Positions 48,194 through 58,139 of a stretch of 64,000 nucleotides of DNA are shown one piece after another (the first letter of the stretch is position 1; every line of letters begins with the position of its first letter). A model generated the notes under the pieces. It searched no databases, was not told the origin of the DNA, and saw only the letters and a list, made by a program, of their open reading frames with translations. The DNA comes from Catenaria anguillulae PL171. Its lineage: Eukaryota > Blastocladiomycota > Blastocladiomycetes > Blastocladiales > Catenariaceae. The DNA is taken from assembly GCA_002102555.1 (NCBI GenBank), contig MCFL01000009.1, forward strand, positions 372,001-436,000. Reading direction: 5' to 3'. The position numbers and the translations under genes are program-made.

Positions 48194-49211
48194 TGGCTCA
48201 ACTTGCGCTCGCTTTTTTTTGCACACGATTCATATCAACCGTTTCTTGTTTCCCTTTCTTTTAGTAGTCCTGTCATTACCTCAAAACTCAAGCTTGCTTC
48301 TTGTTCTTTTGTTTTCGCAACCTGGTGCTTCCCTTGTGAGACTTTTTGAAAGGTTGAAATGTATGCACTTATTTCTCGACTTCCACTTCCTTGGGTTGCT
48401 CTTCCTCAGTCTGCGCCGGATGCGGGCGTGGAATGAGTCTTTGCGACCAGACTCGATCAAGTCGCTCGCACAAGACTCAAGAGTTTGAGTGGGAGCCAGG
48501 CAATCAGCAAAGGAAACCAACCACGCCCAACTAGGCCCCACGGTGAATTCACGGTGGTATAATGTGATGAAGCCGTCAATGCGCAGTGTGACCACCGAAC
48601 ACGACCTGTTTTAACTAGTGTTTACATTTGGCTGTTTGATATCATGAAGGACTTGACAACTTGTACGTGGCGTGATACAGCGACATTGACATGACACAGC
48701 GACATGACAAACACGATTGGCATACTAAAGCATGGTCCGGTTTCGGCCGGGCAGCTTGGCCTGATTGAGAAGACTCGGAGTAAATGGAGTCAGACCTGAC
48801 CGCCTATTGGAAGCAATCAAGGAAGATTGGCAGTGCAGCATACCATAGCAGACACAGGAGGCCTGTAGGCCCGTGGCAGTCCCGACAACGATTTGATTTT
48901 TGCCTTTATGGCTTTCTGGTGCAAGACACACCAATTGAAAAGGTTAGAAAGGAAGACCTCATGATGTACGAATTAACCCGACATACCAATAGTTGATGAA
49001 GCAAACACGTACGCTGCTCCTGCATATCGTCGCTTGCGTTCTCGAAAAGTTGCGCGCGGTGCAGTGCCGGGCTGCAAGTGGGAATGGGTGACCCGGAAAG
49101 CGCCAGAGGCTTGAAGCTCCCCGCTCGGCAAAGTACAGGGAATAGATCAAGCAATCGTTCGAAAATGTCGGCTGCTGGACAGATGTCTTGTGCACAAGGC
49201 TCCTTGGCGGC
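48194..49211. other. Intergenic region
   Basis: About 1 kb with no supported gene; 3' flank of the transporter. The minus strand from about 48950 may hold further decayed sequence of the neighbouring pseudogene but no alignment is clear. Confidence 0.45.
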
Positions 49212-49790
49212 TCAGGGTTGAGCAAGCCTAGGCCAGTCGATCCAATAAGCCGTTGGCAAGAGGTGGGCCATACGTTTCCATGTGAATCGCAGCAAGAAAC
49301 GATCCCGCTCCGCCGAATCCACAACAATTGTCATGTAATGCCCACCGGAATGGACGCAGAAAGCAGCGACTCGATCTGGATCCTTGGGAAGGTGCGCTGC
49401 CCGGACTTGACGTTGTGCTTCTTGGCGAGCGCCGTGCGATTGCGCCACTTGAAGTCGGTATGGTGCCGTGGAATGGGCGCGACGCTGTGGGGCCAAGTCG
49501 AGGGTAACGACTTTGTGGGACGGGGTTGTATCCGACATGGACACGCACAGGCACGTATGTAGCTTTGAGGTCGCAGAGAGTCGCGGTCAATAGCGATGGA
49601 CAAAGCGGCCGAAAACTCGCCCTCCTAGTCGTTCTGCTGATGAGCCTCGATTGAACAGCGGCGCCGTAGAGTTGGCCGAGGACGTGGAGGTTGGCCTGCA
49701 CTGCATGTTCCTGACGAGCAGCGAGCAGTACAGGGTCCTGAAGGAGAGTGCAAAGGGTGTTGGACGAGTCCAGTACTAATACGCGGAGCT
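49212..49790 (-). pseudogene. Decayed paralog of the gene at 54592
   Basis: Minus-strand pieces match the 54592 protein but lie in three frames. Near 49790-49650: NTLCTLLQDPVLL and NLHVLGQLYG. At 49610-49560: GEFSAALSIAIDR in a shifted frame. At 49560-49530: SDTTPSH, then a GHYMTIVV segment (live protein: LSDTIPFH and HSFTFVVF). Relative to the live gene about 60 codons between HVLGQLYG and GEFSAAL are gone, including the only plausible catalytic Cys. Frameshifts plus deletion make it a pseudogene; edges are approximate. Confidence 0.8.
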
Positions 49791-50058
49791 CGATATGTCG
49801 GCCAAGTATGTATTGAAGATCGTTGGAGAGGTGGCGGCCTGCCTCTGATCTGATCAGTCTCTTCATGTCCACAATTTGTCCATGGCAATCCTCAAGCTTG
49901 ACAACTTGATCCAGAAAATACATAGTCTCTCAGCATTGACGAAGAGTTGATGCAACTATTTACAATGGCACTGCAAAACTGATGTATTCATTGCTCACTG
50001 ACATATGACGGCGAGAAAAATGTGAAAAACGGTTATGTACAACAACAGGGCTGGCAAC

Positions 50059-51141
50059 CTAGTCGGCTCTCTTCTCATCCAAGTCACCCTGTACGGTTAC
50101 GGGTCCAGGACCATCTGCAGACACATAGAGAGTCCGGTCATAGTCACTGTCCTCGCCATCCGACTCTGACGAATCACTCGACAAGGACGACATGGAGCTC
50201 ATGCTGCTGACGCTGCTCAAACTGCTCAACGACGACATGGAATCGCGGCGCTTGTGGCTGCTCGTCCTGGACTTTGACTTTGCCTTGACAGCGCCAAATC
50301 GAAACTCTTGCCCAAACACCTTGAGGACCAGGGAGTTTTGGTCCTTTGTTTCACGATCCACAGAAACGGCCTTGGCCTCACCTACACTGGCGCCGCCATC
50401 GACTTTACTCGCCATCGGAGGCATAGGAGGCATGGGCGGCATAGGAGGTATGGGCGGCATTGGAGGCATTGGTGGCATCATGGCCGCCTCGCTGACTCCA
50501 ATCGCTTGCAACTTTGCCCGTTTCGCCGCCAATTTCGCATCCTCCCTGGCCACCTCGGCCGCGAGCTTTGCATCCCGCCTGTGCTTTTTCGCCTCGTGCT
50601 TTGCCTGGCGCTTGGCCGACTTTGCATCCCTGGCCACAACACGCACAGCGTGCCGCTGCTCCTTGACCATCTTGCGCACCTCGTGAATTGTTTGCTTTGC
50701 AATCTTGCGTGCCTCGCGCAGTTGCTTTTTGGCCGAGACTTTGGAATCGAGAGCGCGCGAGTAGACGCGGTGTGATTCGGGGGTCACGGCATCAACGTAG
50801 GATGGCGGGTCGGCCGTGGTGGTGGAGGTCGAGGCGGAGGAAGGGGCAGCGGGAGTAGTAGGGTGGCGCGGGTGGTACACGAGGTCAAACGCTTCAGCGA
50901 CGTAGGCACGGAGCACTTCGGGAATGTCCGAGGCAGGACCTTGGTAGACTTGTTCCATGGCTTGCGACATGATGGTGACTTGCGGGCGGCCGGGGAGGGC
51001 AGGGGCCGTGATGGAGATGATGACGGAGCCATTGTACGGGGTACTGGTGGGTGTTGGTTGAGTCATTGTCGCAGACGCAGACGAGGTGGCGGTGGCGTCG
51101 CTCGTCACGGGTGGGTAGAAGGTCTTTTCGGAGGTGGTCAT
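50059..51141 (-). CDS. Basic coiled-coil protein with Met-Pro and Ser repeats
   Basis: Single exon, 360 residues. N-terminal 90 residues: a compact part with NGSVIISITAPALPGRPQVTIMS. Centre: long charged helix of Lys/Arg/Ala with repeated AKR and DAK units. Then a run of PPMPP repeats encoded by a GGCAT/GGAGG-rich 60-nt tract at about 50410-50475, an acidic-basic stretch with FGQEFRFG, and a C-terminal run of SSLSSV/SSMSS repeats ending in an acidic tail. A TATAAAG at 51244-51250 lies about 100 nt upstream. No family recognised; could be a scaffold or RNA-associated protein. Confidence 0.68.
   Translation of the reverse strand: MTTSEKTFYPPVTSDATATSSASATMTQPTPTSTPYNGSVIISITAPALPGRPQVTIMSQAMEQVYQGPASDIPEVLRAYVAEAFDLVYHPRHPTTPAAPSSASTSTTTADPPSYVDAVTPESHRVYSRALDSKVSAKKQLREARKIAKQTIHEVRKMVKEQRHAVRVVARDAKSAKRQAKHEAKKHRRDAKLAAEVAREDAKLAAKRAKLQAIGVSEAAMMPPMPPMPPIPPMPPMPPMPPMASKVDGGASVGEAKAVSVDRETKDQNSLVLKVFGQEFRFGAVKAKSKSRTSSHKRRDSMSSLSSLSSVSSMSSMSSLSSDSSESDGEDSDYDRTLYVSADGPGPVTVQGDLDEKRAD
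50405..50475. repeat. Imperfect 9-nt tandem tract coding Pro-Pro-Met/Ile
   Basis: Seven or eight copies of a GGCGGCAT/GGAGGCAT-type unit with synonymous and Met/Ile changes, in frame within the minus-strand gene, so length can vary without breaking the frame. Confidence 0.85.
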
Positions 51142-51664
51142 TGCGGATGGATTGGAAGAGGAAGAGGAAAAGCGGTTGGGTGGTTGGTTTGCTTAGCCAA
51201 CGTTCAACTGAAGAAGGAAGAAGAGGAGGAGGAAGGCGTACAGCTTTATACTCTGGCCCAAGTAAATGGAAGGCAGGTTTAATAATGTCTCGCGGGAAAA
51301 CTTGCACGCGGACGCGCCCTAACGGAACATCTGGCGGCACGCAAACGCAAAAACGGGACGCGCTGCCTGCTTGAACACAGGCTTGCGAAAGCAGCCCAGA
51401 GCTTCTCGTACATTGCCTGAGGCCAGGCTGCCAACTTGGGTCGCCGCCATGACGACGGCTGTGCAGACTGCTGGCCGCACGTAGACACAGCGGCCGCACA
51501 GCACAGGCGTGGGGGCGTGTCTGTGGACGTTACAAAAAAAAAACTCTTGATTGAATGCTGTCATGATCACGGTGTAAAGTCTATGGAAAACACAATTTGC
51601 TCTACGCAATCGACTCACTTCAGTACCTTGCACTTGATCTCGATCCCGACCAGTGACATCCACA
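51142..51664. other. Divergent promoter region
   Basis: Shared by the 50059 (minus) and 51665 (plus) genes. Contains the TATA element listed below. Confidence 0.55.
51244..51250 (-). promoter_or_regulatory. TATA box of the Met-Pro repeat gene
   Basis: TATAAAG on the minus strand, 103 nt before ATG 51141. Confidence 0.55.
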
Positions 51665-54057
51665 ATGACCCATTCTCCGCACGGCCTCGTTCCGCCCGAG
51701 CTTTGGCACGAGATTCTGGCCCTCGCCCGTCCTGGCTCCCATGTGGCTGCAGCGAGCCGCCAGATTGCGCAACTGTCCCGGGCCCCAGGATACTTGTCTA
51801 TTGACATTGCATGGCGCAACCATATCCTCTTGACCGGCCCTGTCCCCTGCCCAAACCTCGCCAACTTCCTCAAACTCCTTTTGCCCGCACGCGACGAGCA
51901 TTCCGAGTGTGCCACGGCTATGGCGCCTTGCGAGCCACTACCAACAGACCCATTCTTCGCCCAGCAATACTTGAATTATTTGCTTTCTGCATCCGGGCCA
52001 TTGTTCAAAGGAATGCCAGTCCTTGACCAACCCGAAACGCTCTCGTCATTGATCGCATCCAGCTGGCCGTCTATGGCGCAAGAATCTACAGTGTACAGTG
52101 CCAGCGACAGCGACACATGCTGGTGGGGTGCTGCCGAGGGCTTTCTGCTCGCCGTTTACTTTCTGCGTGCCGGCCAACTCGACTGCCTTGATCGCCTCCT
52201 CAAGCTGCTCACTGCCCGCAGCCCCGCAATTCACGGCATTGCCGGATCGGCGTCATTCACATTGTGGATACCCTTCTTTCTGGACAACCGTCATGAGCTG
52301 CAACATTTGATTTCCAACCTCGAGTCGTTTCAGCCGAAACCGGGCAGTCCCTTGGCGTCTCCTTTCGCGTTTTCCTCATCATTCTCGCCCTCTTTGAGTG
52401 GTCGGTGCCGACCATGAAGGTTGTTTTGGATCTCCCAGCACGAGCTGGTGCCAGTCACGTCGTGACCCGTGTGGCCGCATTTGCAGGCGGCTTGATTCAA
52501 GACGCCATGTTTTCCTTGATGCATTATTGTCGTGACCATGACGCAACCCGCATTTTCAGTATGATTGAATGGTTCAACTCGTCGGACCCTGTTTCTCGCT
52601 TGGACCGATTTCCGTTGGCTACCTCGCTCGCATGTCGCTCGGTCTTTCTCGACTTACTGGAAAAGGTGGATGTGCCCGCGGCGCAGGCAGCCGAGGCAGG
52701 TGATGGTGATCGAGACGACTTGTGTTTTGAAGTCATCGAGTATGTGGCGCGGAATCCGGGCGATTTGGGCCATGTGTTGGGGCTCATGGACAAGCATCAG
52801 TTGATGACGGATGATGGGTGGGCTCGATTGTTGGCCAAGGGGTATGCTCAGCCAGATACGTGTGCCGAGTTTGTGCACGTCGTTGAAGGAATGTGTCAAG
52901 ACGACCCCAACCGTTTGCAAACTCTTCTTGTTGTTGGTACGTTTCTCGTCCAGCTCCCATCATCCCACCGCCAATTGGCCCAACCGCTCCACGTCCGTAC
53001 TGATTTGAGATTGTGTTTCTCTCGCCATTTCTACGCTTCAGCAATTCATGACCAGCTTTCTCTGGGAACAAACTTTGATGTTGTCGCCACTTTGATTGGC
53101 CGTGCCCACGCTCTCGGCGGCGACACGCTCAACTTGATTCTGGGCAGCATCATGTTATGGTATCCCGAGGACATTCCCGAACTGCTTTGGCTTAGGCCTT
53201 TCAACATTCCTTGGTCAGATCCGGCCACTCTTGCACGGGTCCTCGACGTGTACCTCAACCCGTCCTTTGCTCTCCCACTTGCCCATCCATCCCGTCAACT
53301 TATCTCGCCAGTTTGGCTTCGCAATTTGTGCGCCTTCGTTCGCGCCGTCTTTGGCAGGTGCATTGGACGTCGGCCCGCCGCGGAATCGCCTCCTGAATGG
53401 CTCGCGGCCATGCCGCGCGCGCGACTTGCCCGCCTATTACTTGCGTGCCACTTGCTCCACGACGTCCATCGGACGCAGGTCCCGCACGCAAAGGGCTTGC
53501 AGCTCCCGTCCCTTGCCCAAGCTGTTGATGTGCTCGTGCGAATGTGGCAGCAGCCAGTCACCACACAACCGCCCGAGGAGCACACATGCATTGGATTGGT
53601 CCACGTTCTCCCACATTCATTTTTGCTTGCACTCACGCTTGTTACCGAAAACATCCGTGTCAACTTCGACAATGTATCGCCACGTAAACGCATCGTTTAC
53701 GACCGATTTGTCAAGCGCCTCGCTCGCGTCGACCACAGCTTTGTGCTTGCCATGACGTGTGCGCCAAGCAGCGTGCCCGATTTCGGGTCCCTTCCCATGG
53801 CCTTTCACCGCCACTTGCAATCCGACAGTGAGCTGCTGCTGTGTACGGCCATCGAGGGCATGCGGGCCGCGCTCCAGCACAACTCGGGAGCACGTGGCAA
53901 CGTGCAGGAGGTCTTGGATGCGGTGCTGGAACTACAAGATTATTGTGCATTGGTGCTCGAGCTGGGAAAGCGTCGGTTGGTGGCGGTCGGGTTGGCGTGG
54001 ATGCAAACATCGGCCTTGCTTGATGACACGTTTTTGGAACGGTTTGATGCTCAATGA
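51665..54057 (+). CDS. Lineage-restricted helical protein with F-box-like N-terminus
   Basis: Best model: exons 51665-52400, 52487-52936 and 53042-54057, 733 residues. The first intron (GTCGGT to TTGCAG, 86 nt) is required to restore frame; a 38-nt alternative acceptor at 52438 also keeps frame but is implausibly short. The second (GTACGT to CTTCAG, 105 nt) is stop-free and in frame, so reading through it is possible, but both splice signals are strong. MTHSPHGLVPPELWHEILALA resembles an F-box helix. The rest is alpha-helical, Leu/His/Cys-rich without known motifs. The C-terminus (KRIVYDRFVKRLARVDHSFVLA...) is shared with the partial gene at the right edge, so it is a duplicated family. No function can be assigned. 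Confidence 0.75.
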
Positions 54058-54591
54058 CTTGTTGGTACATAGGAGAGCTTGCATGAACCATGATTGGTCG
54101 TATATGTTATTTACAATTCGCTTTGTGTTTCTGTAACCTTTTGCACCTCCCGGCCGAACGTGGAGGCGGCGTCCTTCATTCGTGGCAACGAGCGATGTAC
54201 TGTATGTACCGCCATCGTTGTGTGCACTCAAATGCTAGCATGGGCTAGTGGTTGTTTGTTTATCGGTACCTAGCAGCCATTATGTACCTCGGGCCTCTGT
54301 CAGCTGTCCCTACTGTCCTCCTCGGAGGTCGATGTCGTCATTTGTATCGTCGGTACATCAAGGTACCTTTCTATGCAGGATGAAAAGGTTGCATGCGGTG
54401 GCTTGACAAATAGATGCACATTTAAACTCACTCGATTTGGACGCTGTTTGTGGACAAAAAGTGGACACTGGAAGACAGACCTTGCCCAAGTTGGACCACC
54501 GGCAAGTACAAATGCTATGCACCACCTCTCCAACTTGAATCATGGTATTTCGATGCGTGCTCGACACCTCCGCTTACTGAAATCGCCGACC
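54058..54591. other. Intergenic region
   Basis: 0.53 kb without supported genes; open frame upstream of 54592 is probably leader. Confidence 0.5.
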
Positions 54592-55401
54592 ATGGAAGAC
54601 GCTGCCGCCTTGCACACTGCCCTCTGCACTCTCTTGCAGGACCCTGCGCTTCTCATCAGGAACATGCAGGCCACCCTGCACGTCCTTGGCCAACTCTTCG
54701 GCCCCTGTCCGATCGAACCTGCCGCCGTTCGGGACGCAACCATGGCTCATCCACTGCACAACGGGGGCAACGAGCAAAACACCCCTCTGTACAGCTGCAA
54801 ACTCGCCGCCACCATTGTCGCCGTGCTAGCTGCGGAGCCCACCATTGACGGCGTCAAAGCGGCGGCCACTCGTCTGTCGCATACGGCCGGTGCATTTGCG
54901 AGCCGCGCTTTCGACCAGCCCAATAAGGGCGAGTTTTCGGCCGCACTGGCAATCGCCATTGACCGTGCCATCAACGATCGCAAAGCGACCTGCCTGTGTG
55001 TAAACTTGTCGGACACGATCCCGTTCCACACGTTTCCGCCGCCAACCTTTTCGCTCGCCCACTCGTTCACGTTTGTTGTCTTCCCTCACGGCGACGACTC
55101 GTACGGGGCGCGCGTGTATCAGGCGTTTGGTCCGCCCGACATTGGATACAAGTTGACCGTTACGGAGAATGACAAGGTGATGATGCCCAGCGAGATTGCA
55201 AAGTTTCGACTCAACTACCAGGCGTTTGAGACGAGCAAGAGGTGGGCAAAGGCAAAGGCCGCCTACAAGGCCATGTTTGGCGCGACGCCCAGGGCCACGA
55301 CCACGTATCCGATCAAGGTAAATACACGTGTGGTTGAGCAGGTATTGGACAAGGGGCATATTGAGAAGATGCTTGAAGTACTGAGACCGGTTTCCGTGTG
55401 A
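54592..55401 (+). CDS. Unknown family; possible papain-like fold
   Basis: Single exon, 269 residues from ATG 54592 (MEDAAALHTALCTLL); the frame is open 73 codons further upstream but that part lacks conservation with the copy at 49212-49790, so the shorter start is preferred. Features: N-terminal helical part; PLYSCKLAATIVAVLA with Cys69 at a helix start; later LAHSFTFVVFPHGDDSYGARVYQAFG with His157 and Gln177. A Cys at the start of an N-terminal helix and a His opening a strand that ends in a Y-Q-x-F motif is the layout of papain-like cysteine-peptidase folds, but I have no alignment to prove it. No signal peptide. Neighbour of the 51665 gene and of other lineage-restricted genes. Confidence 0.7.
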   Translation: MEDAAALHTALCTLLQDPALLIRNMQATLHVLGQLFGPCPIEPAAVRDATMAHPLHNGGNEQNTPLYSCKLAATIVAVLAAEPTIDGVKAAATRLSHTAGAFASRAFDQPNKGEFSAALAIAIDRAINDRKATCLCVNLSDTIPFHTFPPPTFSLAHSFTFVVFPHGDDSYGARVYQAFGPPDIGYKLTVTENDKVMMPSEIAKFRLNYQAFETSKRWAKAKAAYKAMFGATPRATTTYPIKVNTRVVEQVLDKGHIEKMLEVLRPVSV

Positions 55402-56408
55402 TTTTTGTTCTCTTGTACATATTGGTGAAAGCGGCCAAGGTGAATGCAACGTGGTTGGTCGTTGACCGCTTGTCTCACATGTCAGATGTCTCACTTCACT
55501 TCAAGCGAGGACGGAATGGATCAGATGAGGCAGGCTGATTTCGGCAGGTTTCCGCCTGGAGAAGACTCAACAGATCGCACATCACATTGTGTCAGAATCC
55601 GCCTTCGTTATTAATGTACGAACGTTCCCCTTGCTTGCCTCAAATCTGTCCCGTACAGTGAAGCCTTGATGGATGACGGCAACCTACTAGGTATCATGAT
55701 TGAGCTTGATTTCTCACGATTGCAGTGGCACAGGCTCATGCATCAATAGGACGGACCGTCCAAGTTTCGCACCACCCATAGCTAATGTGCCTCTATCTGT
55801 ACCCAGATCAGGCTTCGGCGTCCAGCCTTCCATTCCAAATTGTATCCTGCCGACCCGCATTACATACTCCAGGAGTTGGGACCGCACATGGACCACCCGA
55901 GTTGTGCATACGCAGGGATGAAAGGTTGCCCACGGTGGCTTGATCTTGGATGCGGTAGATTCCCTTCATCGTGCGTCATCGCAGCAGAACGAGACATGAT
56001 CTATTTTTTGTCTGTGCGATCGGCGGTCCCTGCCCATTATCTTCAACAGGGACGCGTCCAAGTGTGAACACTTGACGCGCGAACAGATGTGATAGAGCCA
56101 AGGTTGTGTTGGCGAACAAACTGTTGAGGCAGGAAGGTCTGCGAACAGTCTGATTGCGTATCGTCACCACAAGCTCCTGTAAACCCAATCGCTGAGCAGC
56201 GCCGTGAGACACGAAGACCACACACGAGCAGCGATCCTTTGCACAACACGAGCACTTGGGCGAGCACTTGCAGTTCACACAACACTCGCTCGCCTCAAAT
56301 ACCGACCTGCACCCCATGTCCACTTCCCTCTCTTTCAGTACATCATCCTCATCACATCCGATCGAGCCCACTCACCAATCCAACCAAACCCACTCCCACA
56401 TTTCCACC
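55402..56408. other. Intergenic region
   Basis: 1 kb without supported genes; contains the aldolase promoter but no obvious TATA box. Confidence 0.5.
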
Positions 56409-57589
56409 ATGGTCAACAACTACACCGCCACCGTTGTCCTTGACAAGGCCCGCCGCGAAGAGCTCGCCAAGAACGCCCAAGCCATTGTTGCCTCGGGCAA
56501 GGGTATTCTCGCCGCCGACGAGTCGACCGGCACAATTGCCAAGCGCTTTGAGGGCGCCGGTATCCCCAACACTGAGGAGAACCGCCGCGCCTACCGCGAC
56601 TTGCTTTTCACTCCCGCTTTCGGTTCGTCAACTTTGGCTCTTTCTTTTATCCATCCGCGATCGATCTCATGTCGACTGACCGACCATGTCCATCGTCAAC
56701 AGAGCTCGAAAAGTACATTGGTGGTGTGATTCTCTTCGAGGAGACTCTTTACCAAAAGTCGGCCGACGGCACTCCGTTCCCCGAGGTGCTCGCCAAGCGC
56801 GGCATCCTTACGGGCATCAAGGTCGACAAGGGTGTTGTTCCCATCTCTGGCACCAACGGCGAAACCACGACCCAGGGTCTCGACGGCATGTCTGAGCGTT
56901 GCGCCGAGTACTACAAGAAGGGTGCCCGGTTTGCCAAGTGGCGCTCGGTGCTCCGCATTGGCGAGAACGAGCCGTCGCCCGTTGCCATTGAGGAGAACGC
57001 CAACGTGCTGGCCCGCTACGCTTCCATCTGCCAAATCAACGGCCTCGTGCCCATTGTCGAGCCCGAGATTCTCATGGACGGCGCCCACAACCTCGAGCGC
57101 GCCATCTTTGTCACGGAAAAGGTGCTTGCTGCCGTGTACAAGAAGCTCAACGACCACCACATTTACCTCGAGGGTACCCTCCTCAAGCCCAACATGGTGT
57201 GCCCCGGAGCCGACTGCCCGACCAAGTACTCGCCCCAAGAGATTGGTGCCGCTACTGTGACTGTCCTCCGTCGCACCGTTCCCCCCGCGGTTCCCGGCAT
57301 CACTTTCCTCTCTGGCGGTCAGTCGGAGGAGGATGCCACTGTGCACCTCGACGCCATGAACCGCGTGCCCGCCATCAAGCCTTGGGCTCTGACCTTCTCG
57401 TACGGCCGTGCCCTGCAGGCCACCGTCATCAAGACGTGGTCGGGCAAGAAGGAGAATGTCAAGGCTGCTCAAGACGCCCTTGAAGTGCGCGCAAAGGCCA
57501 ACTGGGAGGCTGCCCAGGGCAAGTACGAGGGCTCCGCTGCCGGTGCGGGTGCCACCGAGTCGCTCTTTGTCTCCAACTACAAGTACTGA
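56409..57589 (+). CDS. Class I fructose-bisphosphate aldolase
   Basis: Exons 56409-56622 and 56703-57589 (intron 80 nt, GTTCGT, phase 1) give 366 residues, against about 364 in animals. Family blocks run the full length: [69 protein letters not shown] (Schiff-base Lys233, equivalent to rabbit 229), [25 protein letters not shown], and the C-terminal catalytic Tyr in SNYKY. Cleaves fructose-1,6-bisphosphate in cytosolic glycolysis. Notable because well-known fungi use the unrelated zinc-dependent class II enzyme. Codon use is strongly biased, as expected for a highly expressed gene. Identification is unambiguous. Confidence 0.98.
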
Positions 57590-58139
57590 GCGAGCGAGGA
57601 GCCATTCCCTAGCGTGATGATACCTGATCGATTCTTCCTTCCCTTCGCACACCCGTTTCTCTCTTCTTCTCCTTGTAACCGTTTTCACTTCTGTTCTATT
57701 AGCCTCGCTTCATTTTCTCTGATCTCTTGTCTATTTCAATTGATTTCACTTTGTGCTGGTGCATGTATTCTTCTCCACTAGTGTTGCATCAGGCTACTTG
57801 ATATACTTGATATACAGATGATTCATGATTGCTTTTGTCTGCTGTCTGACTGACTTGGAACCTGACTTGAAATGGCCATTGGTATTAATGTTCACTTGCT
57901 TGGCATCCTGTTATGTGCCTTCTTCGCCAGTGACCTGGCCTCGAATGGGTGCTTGGGTTCGCGCCGTGATGATGGCGGTGATGGCAGCGTTGGCGGTAAT
58001 GACTGGGCCTTGCAATTGACTTTGGCGGCCCTCCATGTGAACTGATTGAAGTGAACCAGGTCTCTCTATCCACGCACTCGACTTACAGCCGGGGAACTGC
58101 ATGCCATTATCATGATCACCGATGCCATCGAATCTCAGC
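57590..58139. other. Intergenic region
   Basis: T/C-rich 3' flank of the aldolase gene, with a short TTGATATAC direct repeat near 57798-57818. No gene supported. Confidence 0.5.

Noticed and set aside
52401-52438. 38-nt intron in the 51665 gene
   Set aside because: Keeps frame but is too short for normal splicing; the 86-nt version ending at 52486 fits local intron sizes.
56696-57688. 330-codon minus-strand frame opposite the aldolase gene
   Set aside because: Artefact of strong codon bias in the aldolase gene.
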